Below, piece by piece: positions 1 through 6,789 of a stretch of DNA of 8,500 nucleotides. Origin of the DNA: Cytophagales bacterium (lineage in GTDB: Bacteria > Bacteroidota > Bacteroidia > Cytophagales > Cyclobacteriaceae); NCBI GenBank assembly GCA_029262955.1, contig JAJCYL010000348.1:1-8500 (forward strand). The letters run 5' to 3'. Both the position numbers and the translations under genes were made by a program. Below the pieces are notes generated by a model. The model saw nothing but the letters and a program-made list of their open reading frames with translations. It was not told the origin of the DNA and searched no databases. Every line of letters starts with the position of its first letter. Position 1 is the first letter of the stretch.

Positions 1-265
1 TGGTTACATCCAGGGTTTAGTCAAAGAGGGCAAAATGAAGGGAGCGCAACCATTGGAAATGACAGGGGTTACCATTACTGGTCATAAAGGTGTATTCCAT
101 GATGGACCATTTAATGAAACCAAAGAGGTCATTGGTGGGTACTATCATCTGCTTGCCAAAGACATTGAGGAAGTTGTAGAAATCGTCAAGAAGGATCCAC
201 GCTTTGAGGACAGTGAATGGAAAGTGGAGATCCGACCTATCTGGAAGGTCGAGGGGATTAATTAA
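1..265 (+). CDS. YCII/DGPF-domain protein, C-terminal part (cut by left window edge)
   Basis: The reading frame is open from base 2, and 87 residues are visible before the TAA at 263-265. The Met encoded at 35 lies inside the domain, preceded in frame by GYIQGLVKEGK, so it is probably not the true start; roughly 25-30 N-terminal residues should lie outside the window. Family signs are the DGPF motif (visible residues 34-37), the following KEVIGGYYHLLAKD strand, and the closing VEIRPI strand. These are typical of the YCII-related (DGPF) fold, a small ferredoxin-like dimeric alpha/beta domain. Proteins of this family are mostly uncharacterised; some are encoded near ECF sigma factors, and YciI-like relatives have been linked to small-molecule or halogenated-compound chemistry. 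No specific reaction can be assigned. It converges on permease 2 and shows no evident functional link to it. The family call is firm; the function is unknown. Confidence 0.85.
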   Translation, partial: GYIQGLVKEGKMKGAQPLEMTGVTITGHKGVFHDGPFNETKEVIGGYYHLLAKDIEEVVEIVKKDPRFEDSEWKVEIRPIWKVEGIN

Positions 266-280
266 TTGATAATGGTGTTC

Positions 281-313
281 ATAGAAGTGGTGGCGAATTA
301 CCGCTGCTTCTAT
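281..313 (+). terminator. Hairpin between convergent genes, possible weak terminator
   Basis: Bases 281-293 (ATAGAAGTGGTGG) pair with 301-313 (CCGCTGCTTCTAT), giving a 13-pair stem with a 7-base loop (CGAATTA). Three of the pairs are G-U wobbles in the plus-strand transcript and would be A-C mismatches in the minus-strand transcript, so the structure favours ending the YCII mRNA. It begins 16 bases after that gene's stop codon. No run of U follows, so it is not a textbook intrinsic terminator; it could equally be a 3' end stabiliser. Confidence 0.4.
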
Positions 314-336
314 AAACAACTATTAACCCGGATATT

Positions 337-2964
337 TTAATCATCTCTCAGACTGTTGATAGGGTTGGTAAGAGCAGATTCCAAGATTCTACTTCCTATT
401 ACGATGAATGATATTCCAATCGTTAGGATGCAGGCCAGGCCAAATATCCACCAATCCAACTCTATCCTGTATGCAAATTGGTTCAGCCATTGACGCATGA
501 AATGTACCGCTATAGGGATTGCAATGGCGGCTGAAATAACAAGTAATAGGACATATTCCTTCGATAGTAATTGAAAAATGTTGGCGATTGTTGCCCCGAG
601 GATTTTTCTAATCCCTATCTCCTTCATACGCAATTCAGTTGCTAATGCCACCAGCCCAAAGAGCCCTAAACATGATATCAGAATTGCCAACGAAGCAAAA
701 TACTGAGTCAGAGTAGACATCGTAGATTCAACTTTGTACATATCTTCATAAGTATCCTCTACAAAGGTGTAGCTAAAGGCATAACCGGGATTAATTTCAT
801 TACAGACAGTCTCCAGGCTATTCAGAGCAATTTTTGTTTTCCCTTCCTCTATTCTAACAAGAGCTGTTCCGAAATTCAGATCTTCTTTTACATCGAGTGC
901 CATTGGTCGAATGGGTAGATGAAGTGAGTTATAGTGGAAGTCTTTTATTACACCAACAATCTTCCCAGTCTTACCAAAAATTGAAACAGTCTTACCCAAA
1001 GCATCGTCACCGCCCATGGCTTCTACTGCTGCCTCATTAACAATATAATTTTTGAGATCAGCTGGTCGTTTACGAGAAAAATCTCGACCCTCCACTATTT
1101 TCAACTTCATCAATGAAATAAAATCAAATCCGACAGACGATGAAGTAAAAAGGGTGTGATCATTGGGATCTTTCCCGTCCCATGAAAACCAAGGTACTGA
1201 AAATCCCATATCATGGGGAGTCTGTGCACTTCTATCTACCATTACGATACCCGGCATTATGGAAGCCTTAGATCGGAAAAGAGAATAATTGGTAAGAAGT
1301 TCTCCCTCCAATGGAATATATAGTAAGTCCTTTTTATCAAAGCCAAGTTGCTTGTTTCTGGCAAAATAAGCCTGCTTGCTTACTACCAAAGCGGCCACAA
1401 TCAATAAAATGGACAAAGCAAACTGGAAAGTGACCAAGCCTCTTCGAATAATACTAGGTCTCGAACCAATCGTACCGATTGACTTTAATGCGGAGATCAA
1501 TTTAATCCGAGATAAGACGAGCGCAGGGTAAGCACCGGAAACAAATCCAATTACTACAGTCATCGCAACAATTCTCAACCAAAAAACGCCATCAGAAAAG
1601 GGAATTACAATTGATTTATGGGTTATGGAATTGAAAACAGGTAACAGTAATATTACTAATCCAATAGACAGACTAATTCCTATTAAAGCAAGCAGGGTTG
1701 ATTCAGTAACAAACTGGGTCTTAAGACTCAAGCGACTTGCTCCTATGACTTTTCGGATGCCAATTTCTTTGTGGCGCCTGGAAGCCGTTGCAGTAGTTAT
1801 ATTAATAAAATTAATAATGGCGATCATCAGAATGAATAGACCTATACCTCGGAAAATTCGGACATAGGCGATCCGACCTTCAGCTGGTCGTCCGTTTACA
1901 TAGTTTCCAAATAAGTATCCATCGCCGAATTTTTGCATGTCCAATTCAAATCTATGAGTATCATCGAATTCCATAAAGTTGCCTAAGAAGTCCTTAATCT
2001 TTTGACTGGTTTGCCAAGGGTCCGAGTTTTTTTTAAGCTTGATATAGGTCTCAGTACCAAAATGGCCCCATGACTGTTTAATTGGATCAGAGTCAACCCA
2101 GGCATCCCAGTGAGTCAGGTAGTCGAATTTTAGAGTAGACTCATCTCCTATATCTTCGAATACCGCCGTAATGATCAGATCGCTTTGGTTTTCGTATCTA
2201 ATCATTTGATTAATTGCTTCTTGTGCACTTCCGAAGAAGATGTCAGCCATTTTTCTTGAAATCGCTATATTATGACGATCAGGAAGTGCAGACTCTGCAG
2301 TACCTTCAATGAGCTTGAAGTCGAATACTTTGAAAAAGTCCGGACTACCTCTTGTCCCTGACATTTTAAGGATATTATCGTTGACTTGAAAGGTTTCCTG
2401 AGTTACACCTTTAAGACTCATTCGGAAACTCTTCGCATAACCGGTAGCAAATTCAATTTCCGGAAATGTTTTCTTAATTTCTTCAGGTAATCTTGCTGGT
2501 GTATTGCGCTCTGCATTAGTACCTCCCTCATAAACCTCTCTTGAATAAATTATAAAAATACGATCACTGTCAGACTGTTGGTTGTCCGTGGCTATTTCAT
2601 TCTCTACCCACAAATAGATAAGCAAGCTGGTGGTGAATCCCAAAATCAAACCAAGCAAATTCAATGATGAATATCCTCGGTTTCTTCTAAGGTTCCTCCA
2701 GGAAATTTTTAGATGATTTGAAAGCATAAATATCGTTAGTGTATTGCTATTTGTGAATCGGCTGAACGATGTAAACCCCATCAGAAGATGCAATGCATCA
2801 ACCCAGTACATCCACTTTGCATAGAATCTTCCTCTCGAGGATAATCTCTCCTCATATATCTCTTTAAGATCACCTAAAAATTCTTCTAAAAAAGATTCGT
2901 TAATGAACTTAGAAGCCAGCCAATTGGCAAGAATGAGAATCTTAGGAACTCTTTCGTTTTTCAT
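337..2964 (-). CDS. Permease 2: FtsX/MacB-type ABC permease with permease prefix domain 2
   Basis: 875-residue inner-membrane protein. Residues 11-68 form the permease prefix domain 2 (LANWLASKF, EEFLGDLKE, RGRFYAKWM, WVDAL). A first membrane segment lies at about 101-120, followed by a MacB-like periplasmic domain (about 121-365). The first FtsX module has membrane segments near 371-393, 420-443 and 460-485, with the cytoplasmic coupling motif KEIGIRKVIGA at 399-409. A further membrane segment (about 509-529) leads into a second periplasmic domain containing GVIKDFHYNS (671-680). The second FtsX module has membrane segments near 753-776, 803-822 and 838-858 and motif KEIGIRKILGA at 781-791. 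In this family the IGIRK helix contacts a LolD/MacB-type ATPase, and the periplasmic domains transmit motion or handle substrate rather than forming a classical channel. No ATPase domain is present. The ATG lies five bases after the permease 1 stop codon, so the two are surely co-transcribed. The substrate is unknown. Confidence 0.93.
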   Translation of the reverse strand: MKNERVPKILILANWLASKFINESFLEEFLGDLKEIYEERLSSRGRFYAKWMYWVDALHLLMGFTSFSRFTNSNTLTIFMLSNHLKISWRNLRRNRGYSSLNLLGLILGFTTSLLIYLWVENEIATDNQQSDSDRIFIIYSREVYEGGTNAERNTPARLPEEIKKTFPEIEFATGYAKSFRMSLKGVTQETFQVNDNILKMSGTRGSPDFFKVFDFKLIEGTAESALPDRHNIAISRKMADIFFGSAQEAINQMIRYENQSDLIITAVFEDIGDESTLKFDYLTHWDAWVDSDPIKQSWGHFGTETYIKLKKNSDPWQTSQKIKDFLGNFMEFDDTHRFELDMQKFGDGYLFGNYVNGRPAEGRIAYVRIFRGIGLFILMIAIINFINITTATASRRHKEIGIRKVIGASRLSLKTQFVTESTLLALIGISLSIGLVILLLPVFNSITHKSIVIPFSDGVFWLRIVAMTVVIGFVSGAYPALVLSRIKLISALKSIGTIGSRPSIIRRGLVTFQFALSILLIVAALVVSKQAYFARNKQLGFDKKDLLYIPLEGELLTNYSLFRSKASIMPGIVMVDRSAQTPHDMGFSVPWFSWDGKDPNDHTLFTSSSVGFDFISLMKLKIVEGRDFSRKRPADLKNYIVNEAAVEAMGGDDALGKTVSIFGKTGKIVGVIKDFHYNSLHLPIRPMALDVKEDLNFGTALVRIEEGKTKIALNSLETVCNEINPGYAFSYTFVEDTYEDMYKVESTMSTLTQYFASLAILISCLGLFGLVALATELRMKEIGIRKILGATIANIFQLLSKEYVLLLVISAAIAIPIAVHFMRQWLNQFAYRIELDWWIFGLACILTIGISFIVIGSRILESALTNPINSLRDD
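2768..2928 (-). repeat. Prefix-module repeat, copy A (in permease 2)
   Basis: This segment encodes residues 13-66 of permease 2. It aligns without gaps to 5431-5591, at a constant offset of 2663 bases. By hand count 136 of 161 positions agree (about 84%), and the inner 135 bases (2794-2928) agree at 118 positions (about 87%). The longest exact run is 26 bases (2903-2928). Similarity fades on the far side, where the linker to the first membrane segment begins. Confidence 0.85.
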
Positions 2965-2969
2965 CTTAC

Positions 2970-5627
2970 TTATTGCGTTCTCAATGTGTTTATGGGACTT
3001 GATTTTGCAGCAGAATAAGTTCTGTGGCTAACTGTCAAAATCGAAATAAGCATTAAGGCAAAAGCAGGAATTATTAAAACATCAAAACCTATAGTTGTCC
3101 TGTAAGTATAATTTTCCAACCATGCTTTCCCGAGATACAGGACTGCCGGAATAGCCAAAATAACTGCAATTAAAAGGAGTTTAAGGTATTCTTTCGATAG
3201 CATGACCATTAAGTCAGTTACTCTCGCTCCAAGCACTTTTCTTATGCTAATTTCTTTGATCCTTGAGGCAGCAGAAACCGAAACAAGCGCAAAAAGACCT
3301 ATAAAGGCAATAATTATGGATAGAAAAGTAAATATTGAAAAAAGATTCCCGAATTGAAGATCAGATTGATATTGTTGATTGAATTCATCATCAAGAAAAA
3401 AATAGTTAAATGGATTACCTCCAAATACTTCATTGTAACTGTTCTCAATGTGTGAAATAGATTCCTGAATATTGGACAAATCCAATTTAATTGAAAAGTA
3501 AGCACTGCATTTATCATCCGATGCAAACAAAAACGGCATTTGCTGATCTTTTACTGAGTTCCAGTGGAAGTTTTTTAGGACACCTACCACGGCTACTGTA
3601 TCTCCACCCACAATAAGCTTTTGGTTCAAAGCATTTTCAGGAGTACCCAAACCAAAAGACCGAACTGACTCTTCGTCAATAAGTACATCTAACCTATCAT
3701 TGGGCTTGAATGGCCTTCCGGTCAAAAATTGCAAATTATAAGTCTCTGTAAAATCAAGGTCAACCCAATTTATCTTACCTATTTCGTATTCATTTTCAAG
3801 GTCCCCCATCTTATAAATTTCCGCCTGCCAATTAAACCCTTTCGAGGGTACCATGCCCGACCCCGTAACTCCGGAAATCGAATGGTGGCTAATAACGCTA
3901 TTCTTAAAAGCTTGTAATTTTGATTCAATATTTTCATTGTTAAAACCAACTCGAGGACCGGTCACCACAAGTATGTGTTCTGTGTTAATACCTAACTCCT
4001 GATTCTTCATAAAAGTAACCTGATCATACACCAGATAAGTCCCGGATATTAAAATGGCCGATGCCAGAAATTGAAAAACAATCAGTCCCTTCCGCAAATT
4101 GAAATTGCCTCTTTGATTTTTTTTAAAAGAATCTATTACACCAAGAGGATTAAAAGAGGATAAAACAAACGCCGGATATATTCCTGCGAGAACTGAGCCA
4201 CATAATATCAAAATCGAAAACCATATCCAGAATTGGATGGTCTCTAAGACAACTAATTCCAACTCCGTTGAGACCAGATTATTTAAGATCGGCAGTGTCA
4301 AGAAGACAATAGCGATAGACAAACAGGCACAAATAAGATTAATAAAAAGAGACTCTATTAAAAACTGAACTATTAATTCCTTTTTGAATGCTCCAATTGA
4401 TTTCCGAATTCCTACTTCTCGTGCCCTATTAATAGAGCGAGCAGTTGAAAGATTGATGTAATTAATCCAGGCGATAATGAGGATAAAAACTCCAATTATT
4501 GAGAAGGTATAGACATCTTGAATGCTCCCTATGATCGCCGGATCACGATCAAAATTAGATCTCAGGTGAATATCTGATAGCGTCTGAAAACCTGTTCTTA
4601 TTTCTGTATCTGTTCTTGCCAGGTTCTCGCCATTATATGTAGTTATTACCTGGTCAAATTTTTCTCCTAGAACGTTTAAATCAGCATCTTTTGCCACAGA
4701 AATATAAGTCACAAAATTTGACCAACCCCAACCGGTACTATTCCGATATTGATAGTTATCAAGTAACGAAGCCATCGACAAAAGAAAATCGAATTGTAAA
4801 TGACTGTTGATAGGAATTGCTTTGAGAACTCCAACAACTTTGAAATCACCGTCCACCCAATTACCCCTTACCTCAAGTGTTTTACCAATCGGGTCCGCGG
4901 TACCAAAGTACTTAGTGGCAGCCTGTTCGGTAATAACCATATGATGCTTCCCACTGAGGACTGAAGTTCTATTACCCATTTTCAGTGGGAAATCAAATAC
5001 ATCCAAAAAAGTACTGTCAACGAATAATATTTGGTCTTCTTCAAATGGTTCATCATTATCTGGATTGGCAATCACCGCTCCCCCATCCTCATGATAATGA
5101 ATTCTCACGAATCGATTGATTTCAGGGATACTCTCCTTAGCTCTAACACCTAAAGCGTGACTGGTAAATACATCTGTTGCATTCACTTCACTATTTCTAA
5201 TACTGGATTGTGTAAGGCGATAGATGTTATCAACATTAGAATGGAATTTGTCATAACTCAATTCAAAATGAATGTATTGATAGATCATCAGACATGCACT
5301 CATACCTACTGCTAATCCTGCAATGTTGATCAATGAAAAGAACTTGTTTCGGTAGATATTTCGGGCGGCGACTATAAGGTAGTGTTTGTATAGAATAGTC
5401 GGATTATTATTGGCCCTGAAGAAGTGAAAGGAAGTAAAACCTATAAGTAGATAGAGTGCATCCACCCAGAACATCCACTTCGCATAGAATCTTCCTCTCT
5501 TAACTAATCTCTCGTCATATAGCTCCTTGAGATCTCCTAAAAATTCTTCCAACAAAGATTCATTGATGAACTTAGAAGCCAGCCAATTGGCTAAGAGTGG
5601 CGGAGTGCTTTTTTTGCCTTCTGGCAT
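2970..5627 (-). CDS. Permease 1: FtsX/MacB-type ABC permease with permease prefix domain 2
   Basis: 885 residues from the ATG at 5627. I chose this start over a GTG at 5663 (which would overlap padR by 37 bases) because its A is also the last base of the padR TGA stop, and because it places the prefix domain at exactly the same residue numbers as in permease 2. Residues 11-68 are the prefix domain 2. A first membrane segment lies at about 96-116 and the first periplasmic domain at about 117-365. The first FtsX module has membrane segments near 370-390, 418-444 and 460-484 and coupling motif REVGIRKSIGA (403-413). After a membrane segment at about 512-533 comes a second periplasmic domain with GVLKNFHWNS (672-681). 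The last FtsX module has segments near 757-777, 806-824 and 841-862 and motif KEISIRKVLGA (781-791). No ATPase is fused or adjacent. The body resembles permease 2 only at family level. Probably forms an envelope complex with permease 2; whether the two form heterodimers is inference. Confidence 0.93.
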   Translation of the reverse strand: MPEGKKSTPPLLANWLASKFINESLLEEFLGDLKELYDERLVKRGRFYAKWMFWVDALYLLIGFTSFHFFRANNNPTILYKHYLIVAARNIYRNKFFSLINIAGLAVGMSACLMIYQYIHFELSYDKFHSNVDNIYRLTQSSIRNSEVNATDVFTSHALGVRAKESIPEINRFVRIHYHEDGGAVIANPDNDEPFEEDQILFVDSTFLDVFDFPLKMGNRTSVLSGKHHMVITEQAATKYFGTADPIGKTLEVRGNWVDGDFKVVGVLKAIPINSHLQFDFLLSMASLLDNYQYRNSTGWGWSNFVTYISVAKDADLNVLGEKFDQVITTYNGENLARTDTEIRTGFQTLSDIHLRSNFDRDPAIIGSIQDVYTFSIIGVFILIIAWINYINLSTARSINRAREVGIRKSIGAFKKELIVQFLIESLFINLICACLSIAIVFLTLPILNNLVSTELELVVLETIQFWIWFSILILCGSVLAGIYPAFVLSSFNPLGVIDSFKKNQRGNFNLRKGLIVFQFLASAILISGTYLVYDQVTFMKNQELGINTEHILVVTGPRVGFNNENIESKLQAFKNSVISHHSISGVTGSGMVPSKGFNWQAEIYKMGDLENEYEIGKINWVDLDFTETYNLQFLTGRPFKPNDRLDVLIDEESVRSFGLGTPENALNQKLIVGGDTVAVVGVLKNFHWNSVKDQQMPFLFASDDKCSAYFSIKLDLSNIQESISHIENSYNEVFGGNPFNYFFLDDEFNQQYQSDLQFGNLFSIFTFLSIIIAFIGLFALVSVSAASRIKEISIRKVLGARVTDLMVMLSKEYLKLLLIAVILAIPAVLYLGKAWLENYTYRTTIGFDVLIIPAFALMLISILTVSHRTYSAAKSSPINTLRTQ
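5431..5591 (-). repeat. Prefix-module repeat, copy B (in permease 1)
   Basis: Partner of 2768-2928. It encodes residues 13-66 of permease 1, in the same register relative to the start codon as the partner. Of the 17 differences in the 135-base core, eight are synonymous third-position changes. Five fall in one cluster (5500-5504), turning Ser-Ser of permease 2 into Val-Lys. Confidence 0.85.
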
Positions 5628-5956
5628 CACAAACTCGGCTTTAGCTGTGGAATCAATTGCCACATCTTTTGGCGAACATCTTGTGCAGCATGCAACTGCC
5701 TCATTCCTGATTCTGTGACTTTGAATAACCGCTTTCTGCGGTCGCCTCTTTTTTCCGTGTTTCCACCCATTTCAGATTGAAGCAACCCCTTGTCCTGCAA
5801 ACGGTAAAGCGTAATGTGCACTGCCCCTAACAATATTGATCGACCAGAGTGCTTTTCTACTTCTCGCTTTACTGAAATTCCGTATCCTTCACCTTCAAGA
5901 ATACAGACTGCCAGCAAGACCAGTTCCTCAAATTCACCTATACTTTTACTCTTCAT
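5627..5956 (-). CDS. PadR-family transcriptional regulator
   Basis: 109 residues, the usual length for a short (subfamily 2-like) PadR protein with a winged-helix DNA-binding domain and a short C-terminal dimer helix. Recognisable parts are GEFEELVLLAV (7-17, helix 1), the recognition-helix block GAVHITLYRLQDKGLL (44-59), a basic wing RGDRRKRLFKVTESG (70-84) and a C-terminal amphipathic helix (about 85-104) ending in MWQLIPQL. PadR proteins are usually repressors relieved by small molecules or stress. It is first in the operon, and its TGA stop shares one base with the ATG of permease 1, implying translational coupling. PadR genes beside orphan duplicated permeases are a known arrangement in Acidobacteria and also occur in Bacteroidota. 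It most likely represses its own operon; the ligand is unknown. Confidence 0.93.
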   Translation of the reverse strand: MKSKSIGEFEELVLLAVCILEGEGYGISVKREVEKHSGRSILLGAVHITLYRLQDKGLLQSEMGGNTEKRGDRRKRLFKVTESGMRQLHAAQDVRQKMWQLIPQLKPSL

Positions 5957-5968
5957 TAGTTAATATTA

Positions 5969-5981
5969 TGTATGTTATACA
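5969..5981. promoter_or_regulatory. Candidate PadR operator
   Basis: TGTATGTTATACA is a perfect inverted repeat with 5-base arms and a 3-base centre. It resembles known PadR-type operators built on ATGT/ACAT-like half-sites. It ends 12 bases before the padR ATG and covers the expected transcription start of the padR operon, so a bound repressor would block it. Assignment rests on shape and position only; the surrounding DNA is very A+T-rich, where chance palindromes are common. Confidence 0.5.
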
Positions 5982-6010
5982 ATATTATAAATAATATATA
6001 TAATTGCAAA
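5980..6010 (-). promoter_or_regulatory. Promoter of the padR-permease operon (Bacteroidota type)
   Basis: On the minus strand, TTTG (6010-6007) is followed after 19 bases by TAATATTG (5987-5980). This fits the Bacteroidota vegetative promoter TTG-N19..21-TAnnTTTG with one mismatch. The implied transcription start, around 5973-5976, leaves a leader of roughly 18 bases before the padR ATG. The leader has no clear Shine-Dalgarno sequence, as is normal for the phylum. Confidence 0.55.
5982..5997. repeat. A+T-only palindrome between the promoter boxes
   Basis: ATATTAT-AA-ATAATAT is a perfect inverted repeat with 7-base arms, lying in the spacer and -7 region of the padR promoter. The octamer AATATTAT also occurs twice in direct orientation, at 5962-5969 and 5981-5988, 19 bases apart. 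These may be extra regulator contacts or simply reflect A+T-rich promoter DNA. Confidence 0.35.
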
Positions 6011-6022
6011 GGGGATAGCCTT

Positions 6023-6050
6023 TTGTTACTAATTTCTTTCTGATAATTTG
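6023..6050 (+). promoter_or_regulatory. Possible promoter of the metallopeptidase gene
   Basis: TTG at 6023-6025 is followed after 18 bases by TAATTTG (6044-6050), one base short of the Bacteroidota TAnnTTTG box. Its position would give a leader of about ten bases to the TTG start at 6066, or about 22 to the ATG at 6078. The two divergent promoters lie back to back, with the padR -33 box at 6007-6010. Confidence 0.35.
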
Positions 6051-6065
6051 ATGTATTATTAAATA

Positions 6066-6788
6066 TTGAAGCGGGTTATGCACATTGTCCTCATTGTTCT
6101 GTCACCATTTGTACTGATTACTGCTGCGGTATTAGTGCAAAATGTTGACCCGGCACAACATAAGCCTGATTTTGAACCCTATGACTTCGCAGATACCCTT
6201 GCCAATCGTGAATATGACCTGGACAGTCTCATAGCTATTATTGGTACTAACAAAGGTCTTCCCATAGGGTTTGAAGTGGCGGCAGCTATAGCCTATTCAG
6301 CATACCCTCAGTTGAAAAAAGTAAAAATAGACATGGTGCTTCAACCAAAGGGCGCACCCATGGAGGCCAGTATGAATAGTTGGTCACTATTGATCCCTGG
6401 CAGAAACAATCGGCAATACCGAATTCTATTAAATGACGCCAAGGGATCCTTCTTTGATCCAATTCTTTTGCGGTCGCTTCCCTTTGATGCCCAGGTGGGT
6501 ATACTTGCTCATGAGCTGGGACATGTTGTTTATTACCATGAATTGAATGTCTTTAAATTTGGTAAGTGGGGACTCCGGTACTTAAAGAATGAGGAGTTTC
6601 GGGCAACCCATGAGCGAACAACCGACCTCATGCCGGTCTATCATGGTTTGGGAAGTCAAATTTATCAATATGCTCATTTTGTTAGAAAGGACTCTTCTAC
6701 AATACCTCTGTATAAAAAGGAAAAAGGCTTCATGGATAAATATTATATGACAGATGAAGAGTTATTGGAATTTTCCCCCTGGCCTTAA
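6066..6788 (+). CDS. Membrane-anchored HEXXH zinc metallopeptidase-like protein
   Basis: 240 residues from a TTG start at 6066. An ATG at 6078 (residue 5) is the alternative; an in-frame ATG at 6051 is cut off by a stop three codons later. I prefer TTG because it gives a basic MKR start before the hydrophobic segment at about 5-25, a signal anchor or signal peptide without a lipobox Cys, so the rest should face the periplasm. The core is AHELGHVVYYHE, with H149, E150 and H153 as expected zinc ligands and catalytic Glu. E183 in HERTTD (182-187), 30 residues later, is a good third ligand, as in gluzincins such as M48, where an E-xxx-D pattern is typical. I do not recognise the exact family. It is transcribed away from padR and meets the third permease tail to tail. 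Substrate unknown; a role in envelope peptide or protein processing is inference. Confidence 0.75.
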   Translation: MKRVMHIVLIVLSPFVLITAAVLVQNVDPAQHKPDFEPYDFADTLANREYDLDSLIAIIGTNKGLPIGFEVAAAIAYSAYPQLKKVKIDMVLQPKGAPMEASMNSWSLLIPGRNNRQYRILLNDAKGSFFDPILLRSLPFDAQVGILAHELGHVVYYHELNVFKFGKWGLRYLKNEEFRATHERTTDLMPVYHGLGSQIYQYAHFVRKDSSTIPLYKKEKGFMDKYYMTDEELLEFSPWP

Positions 6789-6789
6789 A

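Noticed and set aside
1625..1867. Plus-strand 80-codon open frame opposite permease 2
   Set aside because: It is antisense to the FtsX module coding region, has no domain signature, and the minus-strand frame is strongly supported by conserved motifs.
3314..3526. 70-codon minus-strand open frame inside permease 1
   Set aside because: It is an out-of-frame shadow of the permease with no recognisable motif or promoter.
2768..5591. The repeated segments as insertion-sequence ends or att sites
   Set aside because: Both copies are in frame, encode the same domain at the same residue positions and have no transposase, integrase or target duplication nearby; a duplicated coding module explains them fully.
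5628..5663. GTG-initiated 12-residue N-terminal extension of permease 1
   Set aside because: It lies within padR, and permease 2 has no matching extension; the TGATG-coupled ATG is the simpler start.
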